Shown: positions 23,910 through 32,362 of the stretch, in pieces
How positions within the stretch are numbered: the first letter of the stretch is position 1
Layout: the number at the start of each line of letters is the position of its first letter
DNA from: JACKFB01 sp041389525
GTDB taxonomy: Bacteria > Myxococcota_A > UBA9042 > PHBI01 > JACKFB01
Length of the DNA: 64,000 nucleotides
Direction of reading: 5' to 3'
NCBI GenBank assembly: GCA_041389525.1
Contig: JAWKRR010000033.1
Span: 1 to 64,000, forward strand
The notes under the pieces: model-generated
Seen by the model: only the letters and a program-made list of their open reading frames with translations
Told to the model about the DNA's origin: nothing
Database searches by the model: none
Made by a program: the position numbers and the translations under genes

Positions 23910-25766
23910 CTACTCGACCATCTTGAAACGCGGCTTCTCCGCGGCTGACTTTCGCGCCGGCTTCCGCGCTGCGCGCTGCTCAGGTGAGTTCTCGGCCCTC
24001 ACGGCTCGCAGCGCCGGCGCTTCCTCGACCCGCGCGCTCAGCTCGACGATCAATCGCCCGCCCGCGTCTTCGACCCGCGGCGTCACCGCGCTGGAGTCGT
24101 AGCCCGCCAACCGCAGCTTCAACGCGGGCGGCGCCTCGTCGGCCCCCCAGCTCAGCTCCACCGGCGTCCGCCCCAGCTCCTCCTCGTCGCGCCACACCGT
24201 GGCCCCCGAGGGCTTCGAATCGACAGTCACCGTCAGGGTTTTCGGAGCCGCCTCCGCGATCTGCGCGGGCGCTGCCTCGTCCTCGTGCGCCGGTTCGGGC
24301 GTGCCCGCTGGCCGCTCCGCGGGGCCGTCCGCGCCAGCCCGCTCCTGGGAGGGGCCGTCCTGCTCCACCTTCGCCGCCGCCGCCTCTTTCGCCGCCCCGT
24401 CCTCCGCGCCGCCGCCACCCAGCGTGGCCCACAGCCCGCCCACGAGCAGCAGCAACGCCACCGCGCCGGCGCCCGCCAGGACCAGCGGCCGCGCCGTGAG
24501 CGCCCGCGCGTTCGCTGTCGAGACGCCATCGTACCCGTGCGAAGGCCCCGGCCTCCCGCCTGCCTTGGCCGCGATGGGGCTCGGCGCGACCACGGTCCAC
24601 GCGTCCGACGGGGGCTCGGCGGCTCGCGGAGCCTCCGCACCCGCCGCGAGCGCCCGCGCCACGGCGGCCTCGACCGGCACCGCGACGGTGACCGCGGCCT
24701 CATCCGCGCCCCGGCCCGCCCCCGCGCCCACGAACTGCGTCGCCTCGGCCCCCACGAACTGCGTCGCCTCCACCCCGCCGCCCACCGCGGGCCCCGCCCC
24801 CATCACCGTGGGTAAACGCGAGTGCACCGCCTGCAGCGCCGCCGCCATCTCGGCCGCGCTCGCCGGCCGCCGCGCCGGGTCTTTCTGCAGGCAGCTCATG
24901 ATGACGTCGATGTGCGGCCCGCGCAGCGTGACCCCGCCCACCGACGGCGGCTTCGGCGCCTCGTTCACGTGGGCCATCATGTATTCCATGGCCGACTGCT
25001 TCTCGAAGGCGGGCCGGTCGCCGATGGCCTCGTAGAGCACCAAGCCCAGCGAATACAGGTCGCTCTGCGCCGACACAGGCCCGGCCATGCACTGCTCGGG
25101 CGACATGAAGCGCGGCGATCCCAGGGTCATCCCGTCGGCCGTCACCGCCATCCGCGCCGGGTCGTCGTCGGCCAGCTTCGCGATGCCGAAGTCCAGCACC
25201 TTCAGCGCGTCCCCACGCCGCCCCTGCCGCGCGATGAAGAAGTTCTCGGGCTTCAGGTCGCGGTGGATGATCCCCGCGTGGTGCGCGTCGGCCAGCGCGT
25301 CCAGCGCCTCGATGGCCAAGCTGACCACGCGCGCCTGAGGCAGCGGCGCCTCGCGCTCCAGCAGCTCGGCCAGGGTCTCGCCGGTCAGGAACTCCATCAC
25401 CAGGAAGAGCCGCCCGTCCGCCGACTGCCCGAAGTCGATCAGCTCGATAATTCCTGGGTGTTTGAGGCCCGCGAGGGTGCGCGCCTCCTGCCGAAATCGC
25501 GCGGCCAGCGACGGCTCCTGGATGAGCTCGGCCTTCAGCACCTTGACCGCGACCTCGCGCCCCATCGCGAGCTGCGTCGCGCGATACACCGCGCCGAAGG
25601 CACCCTGGCCCAGCAGCTGGTGGATCGCGTACCGCCCCTCGAACACCTGCCCCACCAGGCCCGCCACTCCGCTCGGACGCGGCGGCGGCGCCTCGACGGT
25701 GGGGGTCCCGTCGACACGGCAGAACGGATGCTCCGTCTCCGCGTGGCAGGTCGGGCAGACTCGCAG
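23910..25766 (-). CDS. Hanks-type Ser/Thr protein kinase with zinc ribbon, TM helix and PEGA-like domain
   Basis: 618 aa if read from CTG 25766, preceded by GAGGAG with a 7-nt gap; no ATG, GTG or TTG is near, and the only canonical in-frame start is TTG 25820 without a ribosome site. N-terminal zinc ribbon 'CPTCHAETEHPFC'. Kinase motifs: glycine loop 'LLGQGAFGAVYRA', VAVK Lys, 'IIHRDLKPENF', 'VLDFGIAKL' and 'GSPRFMSPEQC'. A hydrophobic segment (about residues 415-440) crosses the membrane, then an extracytoplasmic PEGA-like module 'SKPSGATVWRDEEELGRTPV'. Active-site residues are complete. It is the first gene of a leftward operon with a TPR protein and two lipoproteins, suggesting membrane-linked signalling. 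Confidence 0.92.
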   Translation of the reverse strand: MRVCPTCHAETEHPFCRVDGTPTVEAPPPRPSGVAGLVGQVFEGRYAIHQLLGQGAFGAVYRATQLAMGREVAVKVLKAELIQEPSLAARFRQEARTLAGLKHPGIIELIDFGQSADGRLFLVMEFLTGETLAELLEREAPLPQARVVSLAIEALDALADAHHAGIIHRDLKPENFFIARQGRRGDALKVLDFGIAKLADDDPARMAVTADGMTLGSPRFMSPEQCMAGPVSAQSDLYSLGLVLYEAIGDRPAFEKQSAMEYMMAHVNEAPKPPSVGGVTLRGPHIDVIMSCLQKDPARRPASAAEMAAALQAVHSRLPTVMGAGPAVGGGVEATQFVGAEATQFVGAGAGRGADEAAVTVAVPVEAAVARALAAGAEAPRAAEPPSDAWTVVAPSPIAAKAGGRPGPSHGYDGVSTANARALTARPLVLAGAGAVALLLLVGGLWATLGGGGAEDGAAKEAAAAKVEQDGPSQERAGADGPAERPAGTPEPAHEDEAAPAQIAEAAPKTLTVTVDSKPSGATVWRDEEELGRTPVELSWGADEAPPALKLRLAGYDSSAVTPRVEDAGGRLIVELSARVEEAPALRAVRAENSPEQRAARKPARKSAAEKPRFKMVE

Positions 25767-25949
25767 GGCTTTTCTCCTCGGTTGGAGCCGCAGCCTAGGT
25801 CCATGGCCGGCGTGGCACAAGCATCACGGTCCGCCTGTCGGTAGCCGCGAACGCCCGCTTCGGGAAGCCGCGCCAATCTGCCGCGCCCAGCCCAGTGGCA
25901 GAACCGCGAGCAATGTGCGACGTACTGGCAGTTCGGTTGGGGGTTGAGC

Positions 25950-26738
25950 ATGCGGTCGCGTCGTCGTTGGCAGCTGTGGGGTGCGCTCATCGCGCTGAGT
26001 GCCGTGGGGCCGCCGCCCGCTTCGGCGCAGAGCCCCGGCCAGGCCGCTGGCCAACCTCCCGACGCGACCGAAGCTGAGGCTGACGAGGACGCGGCCGCGG
26101 GTCTGGTCGGCGCCGTCGAGCTGGCCATGTTCTCCGGGTACTACTACCGCGGCGGGGACGAGTTCGGCGGCACCTTCAACCTGCAGCCCACGCTCACCCT
26201 GGGCTGGGCGCTGCCAAGGGCCGAGCTCGATCTCGAGCTGTGGGGCGCTTTTCCGCTGCACGACCGGGCCGCGCTGCGCGACGTGCGCGACGAGGTGGAC
26301 GTGACCCTGTCGGCGACGGTCGCCGCTGGCGAGCGGCTGGAGCTCTACGCGGGCCTGCGCCTCTCCTTCGTGCCGGCGGACGGCGCGGACCCCTACACCG
26401 AGATATTGCTAGGCGCGGACTGGGAAATCGGGGCGGGCTTCGGGCTCTGGGGCGAGGCCACCTTCGCGCTGGAGTCGGAGACCGGGGTCTACTTCGCGCT
26501 CGGGCCGGCGTGGTCGGGCGCGCTGGGCCGGGCCTTCGAGCTGGAGCTTCGGGCCGGGTTTGGCGGCACCCGCTACCGCGGCGACGTCCTGCGCGCGGTC
26601 GAGGTGTTGGCGGACGCGACGCTCACGGCCGACCTCGGGGCGGGCTTCGAGGCCGCGTTCAGCGCGGTCTACGCCTACAACCCCAGCGCCCGCGCCGACG
26701 TGGGGAGCGTGGGATTCGCGCTGGGCTACGGCTGGTAG
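25950..26738 (+). CDS. Secreted beta-barrel-type protein
   Basis: 262 aa from ATG 25950; a TTG two codons upstream is also possible and the ribosome site is weak (GGGGGTT). Signal peptide 'GALIALSAVGPPPASAQ', then an acidic spacer. The mature part is a series of alternating strands with aromatic girdles: 'VELAMFSGYYYRGGDEFGGT', 'LTLGWALPRAELDLELWG', 'ELYAGLRLSFVP', 'LWGEATFALESETGVYFAL', and the last strand 'GSVGFALGYGW', which ends in an aromatic residue as outer-membrane proteins recognised by BamA do. Some resemblance to TorF-like barrels; substrate unknown. It is transcribed away from the kinase operon over a 183-nt gap. Confidence 0.72.
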   Translation: MRSRRRWQLWGALIALSAVGPPPASAQSPGQAAGQPPDATEAEADEDAAAGLVGAVELAMFSGYYYRGGDEFGGTFNLQPTLTLGWALPRAELDLELWGAFPLHDRAALRDVRDEVDVTLSATVAAGERLELYAGLRLSFVPADGADPYTEILLGADWEIGAGFGLWGEATFALESETGVYFALGPAWSGALGRAFELELRAGFGGTRYRGDVLRAVEVLADATLTADLGAGFEAAFSAVYAYNPSARADVGSVGFALGYGW

Positions 26739-26763
26739 GCGGCGCGCCTCGACCCTGTGTGAA

Positions 26764-26780
26764 TCGGCCCGATCGGGGCC
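26764..26780 (+). terminator. Short GC hairpin after the barrel gene
   Basis: CGGCCC and GGGGCCG flank a GATC loop right after the stop at 26738. The stem is short and has no U tract, so it is a possible but unproven terminator. Confidence 0.35.
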
Positions 26781-26804
26781 GCCGGCGAGCCGCTAAACCC
26801 TTGC

Positions 26805-26829
26805 GCTGTACCTGAAGACTCGGTACAGC
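26805..26829 (+). promoter_or_regulatory. Perfect 8-bp inverted repeat upstream of the large lipoprotein
   Basis: GCTGTACC (26805-26812) and GGTACAGC (26822-26829) form a perfect inverted repeat with a 9-nt spacer, 36 nt before the start of the 969-aa lipoprotein gene. It could be an operator or a 5'-UTR hairpin. Confidence 0.45.
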
Positions 26830-26865
26830 CTGCCCACGGTCACAGGGTTCGAGGGGGAAGGGTCG

Positions 26866-29775
26866 ATGCGACGGTTCGGTGCGCCCGGATTGGGTTGTGC
26901 GCTCGTGGTGCTGCTGTTGGCGGCGTGCGGCGGCGAGGACGAGGGCGACGGGCAGGACGGTGGCGGCATCGGGGGCAAGCCGGTGGCGATCACGGCGGAA
27001 AACCTCGACGGTTACTGGATCTCCGACAGCGCGGACGTGCCGCTGGAGCGGCCGGTCTTCCTGCACTTCGGGCCGGCCAACGTGGCGGCGGAGGAGGCGC
27101 GGGCGGGCGTCCCCGTCATCGAGACCGCGGGCGTCGACGCGCGGACGAGCTTGGGGCCCTTCATCCTCGAGGCGGACGGGTCGTTCGAGATGCAGCGGGC
27201 GACCCAGACGGGCTTCGGGACCTACGGCTACGGGAAGATCGAGGCGCTGACGAAGGACGCGCTCGAGATCCAGTTCTCCAAGGGGCGCACGGAGCGGATG
27301 ACTTTTCGGCGCGTCGAGGGCTGCGGCGGACCCGGGCTCTGGTTCGGGCCGAGCGACTCGCGGGTGGTGGACGCCGCCTGGGGCCCGGACGGCGCGCTGC
27401 ACATGCTCAGCGTGCCTACGGCGGCGCTGGGGGACTTGAGCGGCTACTACCAATGGATCTCGCCCGGTCGCTGCACGCCCTACTCGCCGCCGGTCTCGAT
27501 CATCGGCGACAGCGTCGACGTGGGCGCAGAGGGCACCATCCGCATCGTGCAGGTCGACAAAGCCTCGAATCGGCGGGCCGGCGGGGTGACGCTGGTGAAG
27601 ATCGAGCGCGCGCCGTGGAACCGGCCTCAGCTGGAGCCGAACATCACGACGCTGACCACTGAGCTCTCCAGCTCGGCCGTGCGCCCGGCGACCCGCGCCA
27701 TCGCGCTCTCGGACGGCCGCACCCTCGCGCTCTGGGCCGACGGCGACACGCTGCACGCGTGGGAGGAGGCGTCGCCGGGCAGCTTTGAGCACAGCGAGCG
27801 CCCGCTGCTGCACGGCTCGAAGATCTCGCCGCAGTTCCTGGACGTTCAGCCAGCGGGCGACGGCGGCTTCGTGGTGCGCGGCGACCGGCAGCTCCGAGGC
27901 CTCAAATACCGTGATGGCGCCTGGTCGGAATGGAACCCGGCGTCGCACCCCGAGCTCGGCTTGGCGACCGTCTTCGCCTACGGCCCGGACGGGCTGCTTC
28001 ACGCCGCGTGGGCTCGCAAGCGCGCGATCGACACGCGGGTGGCCACGGTGGTCGTGGGGCGGCGGCGCGGGGACGGCGGCTGGGACACGGTGGAGGCGGG
28101 GCTTGGGACGCCGCAGGCCATCCACGTGCTCGACGACGGCACCATCGACGTGATCGCGACCTGGGAGGCGAACCGTGCGCCGATGGCGTGGATTCGGGTG
28201 GGCAAGGGGCTGCAGCCCGACTCGTGGCGCGAGGCCTACACGCTACACGGCCAGGACCAGCCCGAGTTCGTGACGACCTACACCGCCGACGAGAGCGTGT
28301 ATCCGATCGCGCGCTTCGGGCCGGACGGGCAGGTCCTGGTTGGCGGGCGCTCGGCCGCGTGGCGGCGGCCCCACCTGGAGGGCGACGGGCGCTTCGAGGC
28401 CTTTGAGCTTCCCGTGACCTTCGAGGGCGACACCGCGCTGACCTTGGTGCTGCCGACCCTGGGGCTCGAGTGCCGCGAGGACTGCACGCTGAACCTGCCG
28501 CCGCGCGAGGTGATCCCGGCGCGCCTGGAGGCGCCGGCGGGCGCGGCGCGCTTGCTGCTGACCGGCAACGTCCTCTCGGTGTCGCCCGGGCCCGCCGGTC
28601 CAAGCTGGGCCTTGATAAGCCAGCCCCCGCTGGTGGCTGGAGTCACGCCGACCTTGCAGGTGCGCGGCTCGGTCCAGCAGGTCCTCGTCGCGCCGATCTC
28701 GAAGGCCGACGCGCTCTCCGAGATGCTGGGGAGCGATGTCGACGCGCAGGGGCGGACGTGGGCGGTGTGGCGGGACGGCGACGGGAAGGCGACGCTGACC
28801 CGCTTTGACGCGGCGCTGGGGGCCTTGGACAGCCGGGCGCTGACGGGGCTGTCGGTCACCGCCGCGGTCGACACCGTCGGGGCGACCGGCGTGTTGCGAG
28901 CGTTGGCGGCTGGGGGAGCCGTCATTTACGTCGATGGATACCCGGGAATCGGGCGGGCGCTGGTCTTCGTGGACGACGCGCTGGCCGAGGTCGAGGCGCG
29001 GCCGCTGGACGCGTTGGGCAAGCTCGCGCTGACGGCGGACGGCGCGTGGGAGGGCCGGCCGGCCATCGGCGGGTACATCGCCCTGGTACACCACACCCGC
29101 GACGCGTCAAGCTCGCCCGCGCAGACCGACCTTATCGAGGCGCCGCTTGTCTTGGCGGTCGGGGACGGCGTGGTGGTGGTCGGGACCTCGCCGACCTCGG
29201 CGCAGCCGGTGGCCACGCGCTTCGACGCGCTGGGCGCGGCAGGCTGGACCTTGGAGGTGCAGGGCGGCAGCGGCCCGTCGCTGATGTGGCGGGCGGCCGG
29301 CGACGACGTGCTGCTCTTCGCGCGCTACCAGAATCAGTTGCTGCTGGGCGGCACGACGCTGAAGGCCGTCAGCCAGAAGACCGCGGCGCTCGTGACGCTG
29401 TCGGGCAAGAGCGGCGCGGTCCTCCGCCAGCGCGTGGGCGGCGTCGGCTACCCGGAGCTCCCGACGGCGCTGGCGCGTGATGCGGGCGGGGTGGCGCTGC
29501 TGTGGGCGCACGAAGCGGTGGTGCGCTTCGAGTACATGCCGTGGAGCGAGGGCGCGAGCGGCGCCACGACCGTCGAATACCTGGCGGACGTGCCGGCCGG
29601 GTTCTGCGCCCAGGCCGGCAAGCAGTGCGCGTTCGGCACGGGATTTCTCACGCCGTCGAGCCTCGGCGGCTTCGGGGCGGCGTGGACGCAGCGGCAGCCG
29701 GTGGACTACGACGGGCTGCGCGTGGACTCGGCGGGCAAGCGCGCGGTGGTGGGGCAGTTCGTCGTCGCGCCCTGA
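26866..29775 (+). CDS. Very large lipoprotein, probable repeated beta-propeller-like domains
   Basis: 969 aa from ATG 26866 with GAGGGGGAAGGG upstream. Leader 'LGCALVVLLLAAC' with a clear lipobox and a Gly/Asp/Glu spacer. The body contains repeated short phrases with a W/G-x-D/A-x-D rhythm ('DAAWGPDGALHMLSVPT', 'FAYGPDGLLHAAWARKR', 'ARFGPDGQVLVGGRSAAW') at spacings consistent with beta-propeller or quinoprotein-like blades, which suggests a large binding scaffold. An N-terminal domain (to about residue 150) reads as a separate beta unit. No catalytic motif is visible. An inverted repeat sits just upstream. Function unknown. Confidence 0.75.
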   Translation: MRRFGAPGLGCALVVLLLAACGGEDEGDGQDGGGIGGKPVAITAENLDGYWISDSADVPLERPVFLHFGPANVAAEEARAGVPVIETAGVDARTSLGPFILEADGSFEMQRATQTGFGTYGYGKIEALTKDALEIQFSKGRTERMTFRRVEGCGGPGLWFGPSDSRVVDAAWGPDGALHMLSVPTAALGDLSGYYQWISPGRCTPYSPPVSIIGDSVDVGAEGTIRIVQVDKASNRRAGGVTLVKIERAPWNRPQLEPNITTLTTELSSSAVRPATRAIALSDGRTLALWADGDTLHAWEEASPGSFEHSERPLLHGSKISPQFLDVQPAGDGGFVVRGDRQLRGLKYRDGAWSEWNPASHPELGLATVFAYGPDGLLHAAWARKRAIDTRVATVVVGRRRGDGGWDTVEAGLGTPQAIHVLDDGTIDVIATWEANRAPMAWIRVGKGLQPDSWREAYTLHGQDQPEFVTTYTADESVYPIARFGPDGQVLVGGRSAAWRRPHLEGDGRFEAFELPVTFEGDTALTLVLPTLGLECREDCTLNLPPREVIPARLEAPAGAARLLLTGNVLSVSPGPAGPSWALISQPPLVAGVTPTLQVRGSVQQVLVAPISKADALSEMLGSDVDAQGRTWAVWRDGDGKATLTRFDAALGALDSRALTGLSVTAAVDTVGATGVLRALAAGGAVIYVDGYPGIGRALVFVDDALAEVEARPLDALGKLALTADGAWEGRPAIGGYIALVHHTRDASSSPAQTDLIEAPLVLAVGDGVVVVGTSPTSAQPVATRFDALGAAGWTLEVQGGSGPSLMWRAAGDDVLLFARYQNQLLLGGTTLKAVSQKTAALVTLSGKSGAVLRQRVGGVGYPELPTALARDAGGVALLWAHEAVVRFEYMPWSEGASGATTVEYLADVPAGFCAQAGKQCAFGTGFLTPSSLGGFGAAWTQRQPVDYDGLRVDSAGKRAVVGQFVVAP

Positions 29776-29940
29776 GCGTCCGGCGCGCGCCCCGCTCGCG
29801 ATGAGCCCGCCTCGCGCTCGAGGTGGGCGCGGCGTTTCGCCTCAGTCGGGGCGGCGCGCCACGCCCGCTGATCGCTCGCGGGGTGTGGGGCGGGCGCGTG
29901 GCGGCGCGAATTCGCAAGCGCGCGGCGGGGGGATCGCGGG

Positions 29941-29957
29941 CTGGCACGTCGCCTGCA
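29941..29957 (+). promoter_or_regulatory. Sigma-54-like promoter upstream of sodC
   Basis: CTGGCACGTCGCCTGCA matches the sigma-54 consensus (TGGCAC-N5-TTGC) with one mismatch (C for the first T of TTGC), and has the required GG(-24)/GC(-12) separated by exactly 10 nt. Initiation about 12 nt downstream would give a leader of roughly 107 nt before the sodC ATG. The rest of the 300-nt gap 29776-30075 shows nothing else I can support. Confidence 0.5.
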
Positions 29958-30075
29958 AAGTCCTCGCAGGGACACCGGCCCGCTTTCGGACCCCGGCGCG
30001 CAGCGTTCGCATCCTCGCGTGGTGAGCGAGAGGCAGACCTGGCGTCGGGGTCCGGTTCCCACCCAGGAGAATCCT

Positions 30076-30819
30076 ATGAAATCCGCGCATGCCCTCATCG
30101 CCGTGGCCGCCTCCTTGAGCCTGCTCGCGCTCGGTTGCGAGAAGAAGCCGGCGGACGCGCCCTCCTATCCCAGCACTGCAACGCGGACGGCGCCGACCTC
30201 GCCGGGGGTCGCCGACCCGGCGCTCGTCGATAAGACCGGCAAGCCCAGCGGCGCGAAGGAGGCGGCTGAGCCTGCACTTCCCACCGCCAAGACCGAGGAG
30301 CTGGCGGTCGATACGGCCGTCGACATGGACGAGGTGCGCCAGCAGACCGAGCGGGCGGCGGCTCTGATGAAGGGCCTGGGTGACTCGAAGGTCGAGGGCA
30401 CCGTGAGCTTCGCCGTGGACAAAGACGACGACGGCGTCGAGGTGCAGGTGAAGCTGAGCGGGCTGAGCCCCGGCGAACACGGGTTTCACATCCACATGAA
30501 CGGCGACTGCTCGGCCGCGGACGGGTCGAGCGCGGGTGGCCACTTCAACCCCACGAAGGCTGAGCACGGCGCGCCGGACGCGGCGTCCCACCACGTCGGG
30601 GACCTCGGGAACATCAAGGCCGACGAGGACGGCAAGGTCGACACGACCGTGACCCTGCGCGGGGCGACCATCGCCCAGGCGCCCATGACCCCGGGCGATC
30701 ACAGCATCATCGGGCGGGCGGTCATCGTTCACGGGGGCGCTGACGACATGAAGTCACAGCCCTCTGGCGACGCGGGCGCGCCGGTCGCGTGCGGCGTGAT
30801 CACCAAGGTCGAGTTCTGA
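30076..30819 (+). CDS. sodC: Cu/Zn superoxide dismutase, lipoprotein
   Basis: 247 aa from ATG 30076 with AGGAGAATCCT upstream. Lipobox 'LLALGC' followed by 'EKKPADAP' and a ~75-residue Pro/Thr/Ala linker, then the SodC barrel. Copper/zinc ligands appear in 'GEHGFHIHMNGDCS', 'GGHFNP', 'HGAPDAASHHVGDLG' and 'HSIIGRAVIVHGGADD'; the conserved disulfide cysteines are in 'GDCS' and 'VACGVI'. The protein dismutes superoxide in the periplasm, protecting against exogenous or host/prey-derived oxidants. Lipid anchoring is unusual but known for some SodC proteins. A sigma-54-like site lies upstream and a shared hairpin downstream. Confidence 0.95.
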   Translation: MKSAHALIAVAASLSLLALGCEKKPADAPSYPSTATRTAPTSPGVADPALVDKTGKPSGAKEAAEPALPTAKTEELAVDTAVDMDEVRQQTERAAALMKGLGDSKVEGTVSFAVDKDDDGVEVQVKLSGLSPGEHGFHIHMNGDCSAADGSSAGGHFNPTKAEHGAPDAASHHVGDLGNIKADEDGKVDTTVTLRGATIAQAPMTPGDHSIIGRAVIVHGGADDMKSQPSGDAGAPVACGVITKVEF

Positions 30820-30831
30820 GCGAAGGGGTGC

Positions 30832-30876
30832 GCGCGGTCCCCGCGAGGATCCTTTAAGGATTCGGGGGCCGCGCGG
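30832..30876. terminator. Bidirectional terminator hairpin
   Basis: An extended stem pairs GCGCGGTCCCCG...GGATCC with GGATTCGGGGGCCGCGC around a TTTAA loop, with small internal bulges. It lies between two convergent stops (sodC and the outer-membrane protein) and should terminate both. Confidence 0.7.
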
Positions 30877-30882
30877 CCGCGC

Positions 30883-31947
30883 TCAGAAGGTGCCGGTGAC
30901 GTCCAGGAAGAAGATCTGGCGGTTGTCGGCACCGTTGCTCGTGTCCCAGAACGGGAAGCGGAAGCGCCGATTGTCCAAGGACTTCGGCGCTTGCTGCACC
31001 AGGGTGCCGACGGCGACGCTGAGGTGCTCGATGATGTCGACGCCCACCTCGACGCTGCCGGCCATGACGTCGCTGCGGCCCCGGCCACCCTGGGCGGCTG
31101 GCGCGGCGAGGTCGTCTTTGGGGTAGCGGTTGTAGCTGAAGGCGTGGACTAGCTCCCAGCCGACGCTGGCGCTGAAGCGCTCGAGGAAGCTGAAGTCCAG
31201 CGAGAGCGCGTTGCCGACCAGCCACGAGGTGACGCCGAGATCGGTGGCGACCCGGCCCTCAGCGACGACCTCGGCCCCGCCTGCGCGTGTCGGCGGCGCG
31301 ATGTCGAAGGCGCCGGCGCGCAGGACCGCGGTGCGGTAGCGGTTGAAGTTCTTCGTCACCGAAAACGCCCAGGAAACGCCGAGCCAATCGAGAGGTTCCC
31401 AGCTCGTCGCGGTCGACAGGCCCAGCCCGAACAGCTTGGTCTGAAAGCGGCTCAGCAGCGAGGTCGGCGTGGTGATGGACGCGCCCGCGCCGAAGGTCAG
31501 GTGGCCGCGCTCCCAGTGGGCGAGGCGGTCGTAGCGGGCGAAGAGCTCGAGGTCGCCGGCGCGGACCTGGCGCGGGCGAGTGCTCTCGCTGTCGGCGTTC
31601 TCGACGAGGTTGACGTCGAAGTCGAAGCCCAGCCCGACCGCGACGCTGCGGCGTGGGCCGAAGCGGGCTTCGGGGCGGACGCTGACGTAGAGGGTGGCGA
31701 GCGGGCGGCGGACGACGTCGTCGCGGATGAAGGTGCCGCGGCCGACGGAGGTCTCGAGCACGGCCGTACCGCCGAAGCGTGGGCGCGGCGTGTCGGCGGC
31801 GGGGTCTGCGGGCTCGGGCGCGGTCAGCGACGCCGCGGCCGGGTCGGCCAGCGCCGCGGGGGCCAGCCCGAGCAGCAGCAGCGCGGCGAACGCGACGATG
31901 GCGCGAGTGGGGGCGCGAGCCGGGGCGCGAGTGGGGGCGCGACTCAT
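30883..31947 (-). CDS. Outer-membrane beta-barrel protein
   Basis: 354 aa from ATG 31947; an in-frame upstream extension is shadow. The leader contains a threefold 'APTRAPAR'-type repeat before the hydrophobic core 'AIVAFAALLLLGLAPAALA'. The mature part carries many alternating strands: 'GGTAVLETSVGRGTFI', 'SVAVGLGFDFDVNLV', 'GDLELFARYDRLAHWER', 'HLTFGAGASITTPTSLLSR', 'ASVGWELVHAFSYNRYP' and a C-terminal 'RQIFFLDVTGTF' ending in Phe, as expected for a BamA substrate. The general layout suggests a porin- or transporter-like barrel, but I do not recognise the family. It shares the hairpin with sodC. Confidence 0.75.
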   Translation of the reverse strand: MSRAPTRAPARAPTRAIVAFAALLLLGLAPAALADPAAASLTAPEPADPAADTPRPRFGGTAVLETSVGRGTFIRDDVVRRPLATLYVSVRPEARFGPRRSVAVGLGFDFDVNLVENADSESTRPRQVRAGDLELFARYDRLAHWERGHLTFGAGASITTPTSLLSRFQTKLFGLGLSTATSWEPLDWLGVSWAFSVTKNFNRYRTAVLRAGAFDIAPPTRAGGAEVVAEGRVATDLGVTSWLVGNALSLDFSFLERFSASVGWELVHAFSYNRYPKDDLAAPAAQGGRGRSDVMAGSVEVGVDIIEHLSVAVGTLVQQAPKSLDNRRFRFPFWDTSNGADNRQIFFLDVTGTF

Positions 31948-31993
31948 GGCGGCAGCATGGCACGGCCCCGAGACCGTGTCAGCGCGTGCCGGG

Positions 31994-32362
31994 CTATTGC
32001 GGGCCACCCCATCGAAACCGGGCCAGCGGGATGCGCCCGTGGGCGTCGACCTCGATCCCCTCGGCGGCCAGCCGGATCTCCTGCTCGTTGGCGCGCCCGA
32101 AGTCGCCCTTGGAGCTGACGCGGCCCTGAGCGTTGATGACCCGATGCCACGGGACGTCCGTCGGCCCCGCGCGCAGGCTCGACAGCGCCCAGCCGACGTG
32201 ACGCGCGACCCGCGGCGAGCCCAGGATCGTCGCCACGTCCCCGTAGGTCGTCACCATCCCCCGCGGGACCTGCCGCACCAGCGCGTAGACCTGCTCGTGG
32301 AAGCCCGGCCCGACCACCCGCTGCTCTATCGCAGACGGGTCGCTGTGGCCCGGGCGTTTCAT
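31994..32362 (-). CDS. Alkyltransferase-like protein (ATL)
   Basis: 122 aa. It has the C-terminal domain of O6-alkylguanine-DNA alkyltransferases: 'FHEQVYALVRQVPRGMVTTY', 'GDVATILGSPRVARHVGWAL', then 'VPWHRVINAQGRVS', where Trp72 replaces the acceptor Cys of PCHRV. That change defines ATL proteins, which bind O6-alkylguanine without transferring the alkyl group and channel lesions into nucleotide excision repair. The helix-turn-helix and arginine-finger regions are present. Its ATG overlaps the stop of the YqeY-like gene by 4 nt, so the two are translationally coupled. Confidence 0.93.
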   Translation of the reverse strand: MKRPGHSDPSAIEQRVVGPGFHEQVYALVRQVPRGMVTTYGDVATILGSPRVARHVGWALSSLRAGPTDVPWHRVINAQGRVSSKGDFGRANEQEIRLAAEGIEVDAHGRIPLARFRWGGPQ

